Positions 9,129-17,035 of a stretch of 64,000 nt of DNA are shown here, piece after piece (position 1 is the stretch's first letter; each line of letters begins with the position of its first letter). Location of the stretch: the NCBI RefSeq assembly GCF_019091455.1, contig NZ_JAGXJN010000002.1, positions 186,001 to 250,000 on the forward strand. Direction: 5' to 3'. The stretch is from Chitinophaga sp. GbtcB8 (GTDB lineage: Bacteria; Bacteroidota; Bacteroidia; Chitinophagales; Chitinophagaceae). Position numbers and translations under genes: made by a program. The notes below the pieces were generated by a model that saw only the letters and a program-made list of their open reading frames with translations, was not told where the DNA came from and did no database searches.

Positions 9129-9583
9129 AGCTTATATTTCTTAGCCTGTGTTAACCTGATAAAGTAAATGATCAATGGTATTGCAATAATCCCCTGCATT
9201 ATTCCGCTTATCTCAAAGAAAAGGTTGTCGGGCATTTCATAAGCTCCGCGCGGATACAGCTTTTCCATGCTGCTTGGGGGAAAACCACTGAAGAAAAGGA
9301 TATTTTTCAGAACATGGTTATATAATCCTTCAAAGATCCCGATCAGGATGATGGCTGCCAATAAAGTAATGATCCAATATAGCCGGAATACCCAGGGCCT
9401 GCCGGCAGCGCGGTGTAGCAATAGCGTAACAACAATTACCGGGATGCTGAACAACAGTACATGCAAACGCCAGGAGGTATGATAGGCGATTGCACCATAC
9501 AGGTGGTGAACGGAGGTTAAGCCCATAAGTATAACACTGAACAGTGTTACTTTTCTTAGCTCCTGGTTTAATAGATCTGGCAT
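9125..9583 (-). CDS. Integral membrane protein of unknown function
   Basis: A 152-residue protein with four predicted membrane helices (about 11-30, 41-58, 66-86 and 125-145). I do not recognise the family. It is the first gene of a two-gene unit with the 159-residue membrane protein (4-base ATGA-type overlap) and is divergent from an HxlR-family regulator 91 bases away. HxlR regulators usually respond to electrophiles or redox stress and often control a divergent neighbour, so the pair is a likely target. Confidence 0.6.
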   Translation of the reverse strand: MPDLLNQELRKVTLFSVILMGLTSVHHLYGAIAYHTSWRLHVLLFSIPVIVVTLLLHRAAGRPWVFRLYWIITLLAAIILIGIFEGLYNHVLKNILFFSGFPPSSMEKLYPRGAYEMPDNLFFEISGIMQGIIAIPLIIYFIRLTQAKKYKL

Positions 9584-9638
9584 AATAATTCTATGTTTGT
9601 GGAAGCAAAATTATATTGCCGGTATAACAAGGTCAATA

Positions 9639-9656
9639 AGTTACCAAACAGTAACT
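9639..9656. promoter_or_regulatory. Candidate HxlR operator in divergent intergenic region
   Basis: The 91-base gap between the divergent membrane-protein operon and the HxlR gene holds a short perfect inverted repeat, AGTTAC-caaaca-GTAACT. It lies 18 bases before the regulator start and 56 bases before the membrane-protein start. Position and symmetry fit an autoregulatory HxlR site, but no family consensus was checked. Confidence 0.4.
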
Positions 9657-9674
9657 ATCAACTTATAATCTTTC

Positions 9675-10055
9675 ATGATGGAAACAAATGGATACGATAC
9701 TTATTCCTGTCCTGTTGGAAAAACCATTGAACTGATCAGCGGCAGATGGAAGCCTATTATCCTATACCTGATCCAGCACGGTATTAACCGGTTTGGATCG
9801 CTGCAAAAGAAAATGCCGAAGATCAGTAGAAAAGTATTGACAGAACAACTGCGGGATTTAGAAAAACAGGGACTTATTAACCGTGATGTACGGGTAAGTA
9901 AACATCCCCAGGAAGTCTTTTATAATTTAACAGACACGGGGTTATCACTCAGGGCGCTGATTGATCAGATCTTTGAGTGGGGAGCAGCTAATTTACTGGA
10001 TGAAACTTCTCAAAAAAAGGCTAAATCGCTGATGCTTGATCAGGCCGAAGAATGA
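9675..10055 (+). CDS. HxlR-family winged-helix transcriptional regulator
   Basis: A 126-residue protein with the family's N-terminal cysteine context 'YSCPVGKTIELISGRWKPIIL', then the recognition region 'ISRKVLTEQLRDLEKQGLINRDV' and the wing 'VFYNLTDTGLSLRALIDQIFEWG'. HxlR proteins are small dimeric regulators; the N-terminal cysteine is the redox or electrophile sensor in several characterised members. A GTG or second ATG start (MM) does not change the domain. It is divergent from a two-gene membrane operon that it probably controls. Confidence 0.92.
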   Translation: MMETNGYDTYSCPVGKTIELISGRWKPIILYLIQHGINRFGSLQKKMPKISRKVLTEQLRDLEKQGLINRDVRVSKHPQEVFYNLTDTGLSLRALIDQIFEWGAANLLDETSQKKAKSLMLDQAEE

Positions 10056-10085
10056 AATTATAAGAGGTATGTAAAGCCTAAAAAC

Positions 10086-10117
10086 AAAAGCCTCTCTAAG
10101 CATATAGAGAGGCTTTT
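10086..10117. terminator. Bidirectional intrinsic terminator
   Basis: A perfect 13-bp stem, AAAAGCCTCTCTA / TAGAGAGGCTTTT, with a 6-base loop. The outer A/T bases supply a U-tract on either strand. It sits between the convergent HxlR gene (ends 10055) and the lipoprotein gene (ends 10152) and probably serves both. Confidence 0.85.
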
Positions 10118-10151
10118 ATGATGCCATCAGGGCCTATTAAAATGCAATGAT

Positions 10152-10646
10152 TTAATTGATCTTCACCAGCTGTTCTTTCGTTGCTGCATCAACATTTTTA
10201 ATGTCGATAATATCCAGTGCAGCTACTCCCTGCGGTTTTAATGTTTTGTAGATCTGTTTTTCCCCGGGACTAACTCTCCACATCCCGCCGGTTAACGGAT
10301 CTACTATCAGCATACCAATGGCGCCACCGATCAGGATGTTTCCAAAGTACCAGCCATTCAGTCTGAAATGAATAGGTACCATCAGGTCCTGATGCCCGGC
10401 TTTAGAGAACTTTACAGTATACTCCGCCGGAGAGAAGTAACCGGCGCCGGATTTCAGCCGTACCTCCGTAGGTGTATGACCGTTAAAAACCTCCTTGCCT
10501 TTTTTGTCAGTGATCACTACCTGGGCATCGTCAGGACTGGAATTTACTACGAAGGTGTGCCGGGAACCTCCAAAAATAGTTGCACAGGAAGACAGGGTAA
10601 GTGCAGCCACAACGGCGCAACAGCACATCAAGAGTGCTTTTTTCAT
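10152..10646 (-). CDS. PEGA-like lipoprotein
   Basis: A 164-residue protein with a lipoprotein signal (lipobox LSSC, cysteine near residue 21), then a 'TFVVNSSPDDAQVVITDKKG' and 'TPTEVRLKSG' pattern typical of PEGA-type beta-sandwich domains, and a glycine-rich hydrophobic patch 'GNILIGGAIGMLIVDPLTGGMWRV' late in the chain. Such proteins are cell-envelope components of unknown role. A single gene facing the HxlR gene, with the shared terminator between them. Confidence 0.7.
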   Translation of the reverse strand: MKKALLMCCCAVVAALTLSSCATIFGGSRHTFVVNSSPDDAQVVITDKKGKEVFNGHTPTEVRLKSGAGYFSPAEYTVKFSKAGHQDLMVPIHFRLNGWYFGNILIGGAIGMLIVDPLTGGMWRVSPGEKQIYKTLKPQGVAALDIIDIKNVDAATKEQLVKIN

Positions 10647-10823
10647 GGTAAAGGGATTTGTTTTAAGGTTAAATGTTGACAGTAATGATAACAGTTATAG
10701 TTTGACTGCGCCGAAGATAGAATTCATTTTCCCGTTTAACAAAACACAAACGTGCTATTCACTTTATATGGGGCTTGCCGGCTAAGATGACAGCGCAATA
10801 GCTAAATAAGCTGGGTAACCGTT

Positions 10824-12182
10824 TTAGTTTTTCCGGACATATTTGTAGAGCAGCGCTGCCGCCAGCAGGAGGCTGCAGCAGGAAATCAGTCCGCTGGTGC
10901 GGGCTGCCCAGGCAATGTTCCGCGGGCCGCCGCTGGCCATGGCGCCAAAAACAGCCACGCCAAGCGCGCCAGCTGCCTGCCGTATGGTATTGAGAATAGC
11001 GGAAGCTGTTCCGCTCCTGTTTTTTTCCACGCTGGAAAGAATGCCTGTAGTCATGGCCGGTACTGCAATGCCCATGCCCATGGGAATAATCAGAAAAGGG
11101 ATAAACAATTGCAGGTAAGGTGTGGAAGAACCAGCCACCAGTAAACCAGCATAACCGGCTGCCGCCAGCAGCGTACCTCCCAGTAGTGGCAGGCGGATCC
11201 CGTAAGCTGCCATCAACCTGCCGCTGATAAAGTTGGAAACAATAAAACCAGCCGTAAGCGGCAGAAAAGCCAGGCCTGCATGTATGGAGGTGTAATGCAG
11301 CACGTTTTGCAGGTAAAGGCTCAGCACGAACACGGTACCATAATAGGCATTGTTTACAATAACGCCTAACAGCAGCAGCACATTAAATACCGGTGTATGA
11401 AAGAGATCCAAAGGCAGTATTGGCGACTTAGCACGTTTTTCAATATACAGGAACAACAGCAGCGATAATACACTGAGCACAAGCGCCCCAATGACCAGCA
11501 AGTGCGGCACGCCCGGTGCATGCCATTCAATGATGCCGGCAATAAAAGCGGTAAGGGCCAGCATCCATATGAGCTGGCCGGTAAGATCCATTCCCCGGTG
11601 TGAATGTAATTCGCCATCTTCTATGCTGGCAGCCAGCAGCACACCTGCCAGGCAGATGGGAATGTTCACAAAAAAGATCATGCGCCAATTACTGATGTGA
11701 AGGAAAAGCCCGCCAAGTATAGGCCCTGCAGCAATAGCAATACCGCCGGCCATGGTCCACAATGCTACGGCGCGTGCACGTTCATCAGGTTTATGTGCGA
11801 ATGCCTGGTTGAGGATAGAAAGCGAGCTAGGGATCATAGTGGCAGCAGCTATGCCCTGTAATGCGCGGAAAGCGATGAGGCTACCAATGCTCCATGCAAA
11901 CCCGCAGCCGGTGGATGCTATGCCGAAAAGCAGTAATCCCATCTGGAAAATGCGTTTGGAACCCAGGCGGTCACTCATACCACCTGCCGACAACATAAGC
12001 GCGGCAAATGCAACGGTATAGGCATCTGCTACCCATTGCAGCGCACTGATACCGGCCCCAAAAGCTTTTGCCATAGCAGGCAGGGCAATGTTTACAATAG
12101 ATACATCCAGCTGGGATACTACAAATGCAAGGCTGGTAGTGCTTACAACATATCCGAACGAAAGGTGCTGATTCCGTTGCAT
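10824..12182 (-). CDS. MFS drug-efflux transporter, DHA2 (EmrB/QacA) type
   Basis: A 452-residue membrane protein with about 14 hydrophobic segments. The start 'SLAFVVSQLDVSIVNIALP' carries the motif D of DHA2 exporters, followed by 'GGMSDRLGSKRIFQMGLLLFG' (the helix 2-3 loop G-x-x-x-D-R-x-G-x-K motif) and motif C 'AIAAGPILGGLFL'. These exporters expel drugs, dyes or metabolites using the proton gradient. It stands alone between two terminators or intergenic gaps, so no physiological substrate is suggested. Confidence 0.92.
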   Translation of the reverse strand: MQRNQHLSFGYVVSTTSLAFVVSQLDVSIVNIALPAMAKAFGAGISALQWVADAYTVAFAALMLSAGGMSDRLGSKRIFQMGLLLFGIASTGCGFAWSIGSLIAFRALQGIAAATMIPSSLSILNQAFAHKPDERARAVALWTMAGGIAIAAGPILGGLFLHISNWRMIFFVNIPICLAGVLLAASIEDGELHSHRGMDLTGQLIWMLALTAFIAGIIEWHAPGVPHLLVIGALVLSVLSLLLFLYIEKRAKSPILPLDLFHTPVFNVLLLLGVIVNNAYYGTVFVLSLYLQNVLHYTSIHAGLAFLPLTAGFIVSNFISGRLMAAYGIRLPLLGGTLLAAAGYAGLLVAGSSTPYLQLFIPFLIIPMGMGIAVPAMTTGILSSVEKNRSGTASAILNTIRQAAGALGVAVFGAMASGGPRNIAWAARTSGLISCCSLLLAAALLYKYVRKN

Positions 12183-12275
12183 ATCCTTTAACTTTTATAA
12201 TCTGCGGGATCATTAATATACAAAATTGATGATCCGGCAGCTAAACTATTTTGCTGTTTCTTTACATGATAATGA

Positions 12276-12312
12276 AAAAGGCTAACCTGCAATGAGCGCA
12301 GGTTAGCCTTTT
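12276..12312 (-). terminator. Intrinsic terminator after the FN3/beta-helix lipoprotein gene
   Basis: A perfect 15-bp stem AAAAGGCTAACCTGC / GCAGGTTAGCCTTTT with a 7-base loop, 34 bases beyond the stop of the leftward gene at 12346. The left arm provides the U-tract on the minus strand; the right arm would also work on the plus strand. Confidence 0.85.
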
Positions 12313-12345
12313 ACGATCTTATTCCTTTACGTATACTGTTTTCCG

Positions 12346-14160
12346 TTAGAACTCCGTTGCAGAGGTAGCATTGTCCGGCCAAAGGAAGTCCCCGGCATGA
12401 GGGCCATCTGCCCATTGGTTGTTCTTCCAGTGGTTGCCATTGCCACTGTTTTTATTGTAGTCCGGGATAGACTGGCTGGGATTATGATATACCGCATTGG
12501 TATAGTCCGCATCCTCAGCGGCATTGCTCCATACCCAGCGGTTACCGGTAACGGTCATATTGGTGACCGGTACGGCCAGCGGTGCATGCAGGGCTATACC
12601 ATAGGCATTCAGTATAAAGTAATTGTCATTTACCATTACGTGATCATAACCATCGAAACCGTCCTGTGAACCATCCGAATACATGCCTATCAGCCCGGAA
12701 AGGCCATAGGGCGCTGTGTGTGGCGGATTGAACTCCAGGTGGTTGCGGGAGAAGTTCAGGTAACGCTGTCCGCCCCAGGTCTGGATCCCATCAATATGTT
12801 CTGTGCCAACTGTATCGGGGTTGGGAGTGATCCAGGATTCCGTTACAGTGATATTATTTGCATACACATTTTCCAGGCCGCTATGCGGGAAATAACAACG
12901 GTACACAATAGATGCTGCCGGTTGCCGCCTGTCTTTAAGGCCGCCTGTATCAAATTCGCCCAGCTGGCAGAACAGGGCTGCTGCACCACCTCCATTACCG
13001 GCAGGATGATTAACAAGTATATCTCCTTTACAGCCCCGCAGCACCAGCCATCCGCTGGTAACGGTAATGCGTGAACTGATATTGGCGCCCTGCAGCACTA
13101 CTGTGCCGGCCGGGAACCAGTAGCCATCAATAGTTTCTCCGCCGGCGCCAACTGTACGTGCTGCGCTGCCCCAGCCGCTTAATGCTGTGCCGCTGAAGGT
13201 GCCGCCAGCTACGGTGGTAAAGGTGCTGATGTTAATGCCCTGCGGCCCTACTATAGCTGTGGTAAGCTGGGAGCCATGCGTGATGCCGCTGGTATTCAGG
13301 GTTGTAAAATCTGCCAGGTTACTGGCAGCAGAGTGGTTGCCAAATGCGTCCCTTGCTTTTACGTAAAAGCTGTAAAGCCCTGCGGTGTTTAAATGAGGAA
13401 CGGCTATAGTGGTGCCCTGTGTAGTGTCAATGAGCGTACCGTTACGGTATATTTCATAAGCGGTAACGCCTATGTTATCTGTAGCGGCAGACCAGCTCAG
13501 CGTGGCGCTGCTGGCGGTAATATCAGAGGCACTGAGATTGGCCGGTGCAGTAGGGGCGGCCGGGTCATCCTGCCCAGGTACAAATTCAATATCCCGGAAG
13601 TAATTGGTGTTGTCGTATGTGCTGTTCGGGAAACCGCCGGTGGTGTAATTATACCGGCCGTTATTACCGGCAATGCTGCTCAGCGGGCCGTTGCTGATAA
13701 CAGTAGCCAGGCCCTGCGTAGTGGCTGCATAATGGCTCAGGGCATTTACCGCAATAATATACACGGTATCTGCGCTGACAGGATAGGGGGTATCCAGCGT
13801 AACTGTTTGCCAGCCGGTATCTGTTTCTGCAGAGAAAACAGCTGTTTTCAGGAGCCTGCCATTGGCAGACCATAAGCGCCCGGTATGCGTGCCTGTTTCC
13901 CCGGCTACTTTATAATACCTGAATTTGGTAATAGTGCCGGATGAAGATGCTTTGAACTGCATACCCAGCTCCACGGGTCCGTCAGATACAGGAGGAAGTG
14001 TGGGCCGTTCTGTGGTCAGCACCGTATAAGCGCCGGTACTGATCATAGCAGACATTTCTTTTTTTTGTGGGAGCAGATCTCTTTTGCAGGAGGTCAGCCA
14101 TGACCCCATTAATGTGACAGCAATAAGTACAGTGCTACAGGTACGATGGTTTTTCTTCAT
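12346..14160 (-). CDS. Lipoprotein with DUF4082, fibronectin III and beta-helix domains
   Basis: A 604-residue lipoprotein (lipobox ending ..WLTSC, cysteine near 25). After a linker, residues about 60-190 form a DUF4082-type jelly-roll (ELGMQFKASSSGTITKFRYY...DTGWQTVTLDTPYPVSADTVY). Residues about 205-290 are a fibronectin type III domain (PTAPANLSASDITASSATLSW). From about 300 to the end there is a right-handed parallel beta-helix with lyase- or hydrolase-like repeats (NNITVTESWITPN, DHVMVNDNYFILN, NMTVTGNRWVWSN). The combination is typical of surface glycan-binding or polysaccharide lyase-like proteins, but no catalytic residues can be named. Monocistronic, with its own terminator. Confidence 0.8.
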   Translation of the reverse strand: MKKNHRTCSTVLIAVTLMGSWLTSCKRDLLPQKKEMSAMISTGAYTVLTTERPTLPPVSDGPVELGMQFKASSSGTITKFRYYKVAGETGTHTGRLWSANGRLLKTAVFSAETDTGWQTVTLDTPYPVSADTVYIIAVNALSHYAATTQGLATVISNGPLSSIAGNNGRYNYTTGGFPNSTYDNTNYFRDIEFVPGQDDPAAPTAPANLSASDITASSATLSWSAATDNIGVTAYEIYRNGTLIDTTQGTTIAVPHLNTAGLYSFYVKARDAFGNHSAASNLADFTTLNTSGITHGSQLTTAIVGPQGINISTFTTVAGGTFSGTALSGWGSAARTVGAGGETIDGYWFPAGTVVLQGANISSRITVTSGWLVLRGCKGDILVNHPAGNGGGAAALFCQLGEFDTGGLKDRRQPAASIVYRCYFPHSGLENVYANNITVTESWITPNPDTVGTEHIDGIQTWGGQRYLNFSRNHLEFNPPHTAPYGLSGLIGMYSDGSQDGFDGYDHVMVNDNYFILNAYGIALHAPLAVPVTNMTVTGNRWVWSNAAEDADYTNAVYHNPSQSIPDYNKNSGNGNHWKNNQWADGPHAGDFLWPDNATSATEF

Positions 14161-14422
14161 AGGATATGGGTTTGGTTATTTCAGCAACAAATATATACTG
14201 TATATAACGGTTACCCCTCATCGTTTTTTATAATGCAGCGCAAAATTATTTTTTGCCTGGTACGCTGTAGATTTTTGTGGCAACAGATCTTATTTAGCGG
14301 CTCTAAAAACACCGTTCCCTGAGAATGACGGAAATAACCCCGGAAATTTACGCAAATAGCCACCCTCTTTGAGAAACCTATGGACTAACTTTGAACGCAG
14401 TTAAACATAAAACCTTTAGTTT

Positions 14423-14809
14423 ATGAACACAAAAAAAATATGGGCCAATTTCAGTGTACAGAATTTAGAACGAACCACTAAATTCTATAAGCAGATCGGA
14501 TTTAAACATAACGGGGATTCGGACCAGCTGACCAGCTTCTTCTTTGGTGAGGAAAACTTTATCATCCATTTCTTTCTGAAGGATGCACTTGAACCCGGCA
14601 TGAAGGGCCCAATCATTGATACAAAAGCCGGGAATGAAATTATTTTCACCCTTTCTGCAGACACTAAGGAAGCGGTTAATAATTGGGAAAAAGAGGTACG
14701 GGAAGCCGGGGGAACAATCGTTTCCAAACCGGAAGAGTTTGGAAAGGGTTATTATGGTTTCGTGTTTGCGGATCCTGATGGCCACCGGTTCAATGTATTT
14801 TATATGTAG
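14423..14809 (+). CDS. VOC (glyoxalase-like) protein
   Basis: A 128-residue single VOC domain pair. 'IWANFSVQNLERTTKFYKQIGF' opens the first half and 'EVREAGGTIVSKPEEFGKGYYGFVFADPDGHRFNVFYM' closes the second. This resembles the YdeN/lactoylglutathione-lyase-like stress proteins of Bacteroidota. The H/E metal ligands are partly conserved (IIHFF, DGHRFN). It precedes a second VOC gene by 84 bases on the same strand. Confidence 0.85.
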   Translation: MNTKKIWANFSVQNLERTTKFYKQIGFKHNGDSDQLTSFFFGEENFIIHFFLKDALEPGMKGPIIDTKAGNEIIFTLSADTKEAVNNWEKEVREAGGTIVSKPEEFGKGYYGFVFADPDGHRFNVFYM

Positions 14810-14893
14810 TATTGCTATTGCCCGTTCAGGCGGGTAAAAGAATGCAAGGGTGCTGTGGAGAGCACCCAGCCACTAATCTAACAGCAAACAAAT

Positions 14894-15403
14894 ATGAGCA
14901 GTATAAACAACACTATCGCCGGGCTGGAGCTCGCACAGATCGGCTGGGTGGTCCCGGACATTCACGCCGCCGTAAAATTCCTTTCAGGCGCCCTGGGCAT
15001 CGCCGGTTTTCCCAAACCGGAGCATATCCGCGCACAGGATCTGGATATGACCTATTATGGCAAGGTTGTAGCGGCTGAATGGCTAACCACTCAGACCTAT
15101 AATGGTGGTACCTTCATCGAGCTTGTTCAACCTCTTTCCGGCCAAAGCATGTTCCATGACTACCTGGGAAAATATCCCGCAGGCGGTACACAGCATCTTG
15201 CATTCCGTATGCCGGTTAGCGATTTTGACCGGATTACCGGTGATCTGCGCGAACAAGGTTATGCGGTCATGAGCGAAGTGGATCACCCAATTGCACGAAT
15301 GGCTTTCTTTGACACTTACCAAACGCTGGGTGTTGCCACCGAGATTATGGGCATCACCCCGGAAGGATGGACGGCCATTAAACAAATGGAGAAGGCCAGG
15401 TGA
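14894..15403 (+). CDS. VOC protein, glyoxalase_4 / epimerase-like
   Basis: A 169-residue protein with two VOC repeats. 'LAQIGWVVPDIHAAVKFLSGALGI' begins the first repeat and 'GGTQHLAFRMPVSDFDRITGDLREQGY' the second. The Q-H-L-A pair and the C-terminal 'ATEIMG' glutamate match the H..E metal positions of methylmalonyl-CoA-epimerase-like VOC proteins, so it may be a metal-dependent lyase or epimerase. It probably forms a transcription unit with the 14423 gene. Immediately downstream lies a truncated tautomerase fragment, so the 3' flank is a deletion scar. Confidence 0.8.
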   Translation: MSSINNTIAGLELAQIGWVVPDIHAAVKFLSGALGIAGFPKPEHIRAQDLDMTYYGKVVAAEWLTTQTYNGGTFIELVQPLSGQSMFHDYLGKYPAGGTQHLAFRMPVSDFDRITGDLREQGYAVMSEVDHPIARMAFFDTYQTLGVATEIMGITPEGWTAIKQMEKAR

Positions 15404-15411
15404 GGGCCTTC

Positions 15412-15543
15412 CCGCATTTACCTGATAAGCAACTGAAGATCGGAACACCGCCAACTGACCTGATTATTTCTGTGATTGAGAATGAGCAGGAAGATTGGTC
15501 TTTCGGATTAGGCAAAGCACAATTTCTTACAGGAGAATTATAA
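15412..15543 (+). pseudogene. C-terminal remnant of a tautomerase-family gene
   Basis: An open frame without its own start, reading L-P-D-K-Q-L-K-I-G-T-P-P-T-D-L-I-I-S-V-I and ending E-N-E-Q-E-D-W-S-F-G-L-G-K-A-Q. The last part matches the C-terminal signature of Tautomerase_2-type (4-oxalocrotonate tautomerase-like) proteins, where D-(V/L)-x-I-x-(L/V)-x-E-N..(E/D)-(N/D)-W-S-F-G-x-G is typical. The N-terminal two thirds, including the catalytic proline, are missing. It abuts the VOC gene and overlaps the end of the pirin remnant on the other strand by 6 bases. I infer a deletion that removed the gene's front half. Confidence 0.65.
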
Positions 15544-16510
15544 ACTCGTATAAGTAATTTTTCCGTATTTACCGGAATGGAAATCGTTGTAGGCGGTTAC
15601 AATTTCCTGCTTTGTATTCATCACAAAAGGCCCCTGGGCCACAATGGGCTCGGTATATCTTTCTCCGCCAAACAAAATAATGCCGGCAGCGGTGGCTGAA
15701 GTATTGGTGATTGCTATTATTCCATCTTCCCGGTCAAATTCAATGAAATCGCCGGCTTCAAATACCGTATCATTAATGGTTGCTCCCTCATCCGGAAGGA
15801 ATGCAGCATACTCCAGCCCTTTTTCTGTTTGGATCAAGAATTGTTTTCCAGCGTTCAGGTGAATGTGGTATAAATACTGTTTGGAATAAGCCGGCACTTT
15901 TGAAACAAGCTGTTCATACGATCCGGCAATCACTTTCAGCCAGCCGCTGTTCCCACTCAGCTGCATTTGCGGAACCTCCCGGCATCAACAGCAAGATATG
16001 CGGGATCATCCTTTTTCACACTTGCAGGAAGATTGATCCAAAACTGGAAGCCGTGCATATAGGGGCTGCCGGTTTGAGAATCCGGGTTCATCGTTTCATC
16101 ATGAATGATGCCATTGCCTGCTTTCATCCACTGAATGCGGTGGCGGACACGGCTCAGTGTTTCTTTGGTAATGCCAAGGTAGGAAGCGATCTGGTGTTGC
16201 GGGAAGCGTTTTAGAAGCTCAGGATACCGGCTGGAAAGATCAGCATAGCGTTTTTCTGCAGAAAGGCTAATGGATGCGGTGAGTCTTTTCTGTGTAGCAA
16301 TAGCATGTTTTTCATCTATTGATTTTACCACTTCACTCAGGGCCGGGACATGATATGACAATTCCAGAAAGCCAGCTCTTGTGATGGTCAATACTTCAGT
16401 ATCTTCCCAGGCGTCAATATTATACACAGAGGGAGTAAGCATCACCCAGCTCTCACGGTCGCCTACCCACCAGTTTTCGATGGAAAGGTTAACGATGTAT
16501 TCATTGCCTT
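15538..16510 (-). pseudogene. Chimeric remnant: Crp/Fnr regulator fused to frameshifted pirin
   Basis: Read leftwards. From about 16510 an open frame gives E-Y-I-V-N-L-S-I-E-N-W-W-V-G-D-R-E-S-W, the middle of a Bacteroidota Crp/Fnr cNMP-binding domain; a TAA just upstream and the loss of the first 60 or so residues show it is truncated. The frame runs through the Crp helix-turn-helix (HQIASYLGITKETLSRVR) and at about 16135 continues, without a stop, as pirin sequence (QWMKAGNGIIHDETM ... HGFQFWINLPA). At about 15970 one base is missing: the zero frame ends ..DAGRFRKCS, while the +1 frame continues EVPQMQLSGNSGWLKVIAGS and the rest of the pirin cupin domain to 15538. So half of a regulator is joined to the back two thirds of a pirin, which is then frameshifted. 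Confidence 0.8.
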
Positions 16511-16924
16511 AAGCGTTAGCCCTTACCGCCCGGCAGGATCAGGCCAATATCATCCGCACCTGAATATAAATTAAGCAATTGCTGATATTATTTTATCTGT
16601 GAGAGGAATTTGCCTCCCGCAATATTATTTATTCTATAACTTCCTGTTACTGACCTATAGAACATAGGTCGGTGATACAAGTTACACGTTCAGGATTCAG
16701 ACGATACCTATATTACTGGCTTAACATTATCAACCAGAACAGTGCATTCACATACAACCAGGCCTGCGATTGAAAGGCATGCCGGCATTGCCGAACAGGA
16801 GAGCTATGCTACAACAGACGGATCTATAAACAATTGAACTGAACTAATTAACTTTTTTTTGAGTATTAATGCAAACGTATGCATAAATAGGAACCGACAT
16901 CAATTCACGTTAAAAAACCACATT
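16511..16924. other. Intergenic region upstream of the SusC operon
   Basis: About 410 bases without a recognisable gene between the chimeric pseudogene and the leader reading frame of the first SusC operon. It contains an inverted repeat GACCTAT-agaac-ATAGGTC at 16652-16670, a near-palindrome at 16869-16884 and a T8 run at 16853-16860. I find no convincing TAnnTTTG promoter box. Confidence 0.5.
16869..16884. promoter_or_regulatory. Candidate operator upstream of SusC operon
   Basis: ATGCAAAC/GTATGCAT is a 16-base palindrome with a single mismatched pair and a central C-G step, the usual geometry of LacI/GntR-type sites. It lies 41 bases upstream of the leader ATG at 16925. No regulator gene is adjacent, so the binder is unknown. 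Confidence 0.4.
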
Positions 16925-17035
16925 ATGAAAAAAACTTCAGAATGCTGCCAAACAGCAGAAAATGCAGGTAGCTGCTGCTACCGCTTCCCCTCACTTTATC
17001 CTCTGGCAACTAACACCAAAAAAATTGTTTTATGA
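16925..17035 (+). CDS. 36-residue cysteine-rich leader reading frame coupled to susC
   Basis: An ATG-initiated frame of 36 codons, too short for routine gene finding, directly before susC; its TGA overlaps the susC ATG (ATGA). The product starts M-K-K-T-S-E-C-C-Q-T and contains a second Cys-Cys pair (GSCCYR). It ends ..NTKKIVL. Near its end is a run of seven A at 17018-17024. One added base in that run would join it in frame to SusC, giving an N-terminally extended SusC. It is therefore either a translationally coupled leader peptide or the frameshifted front of a longer SusC precursor. The sequence alone does not decide; coupling is certain only as an overlap. Confidence 0.5.
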   Translation: MKKTSECCQTAENAGSCCYRFPSLYPLATNTKKIVL

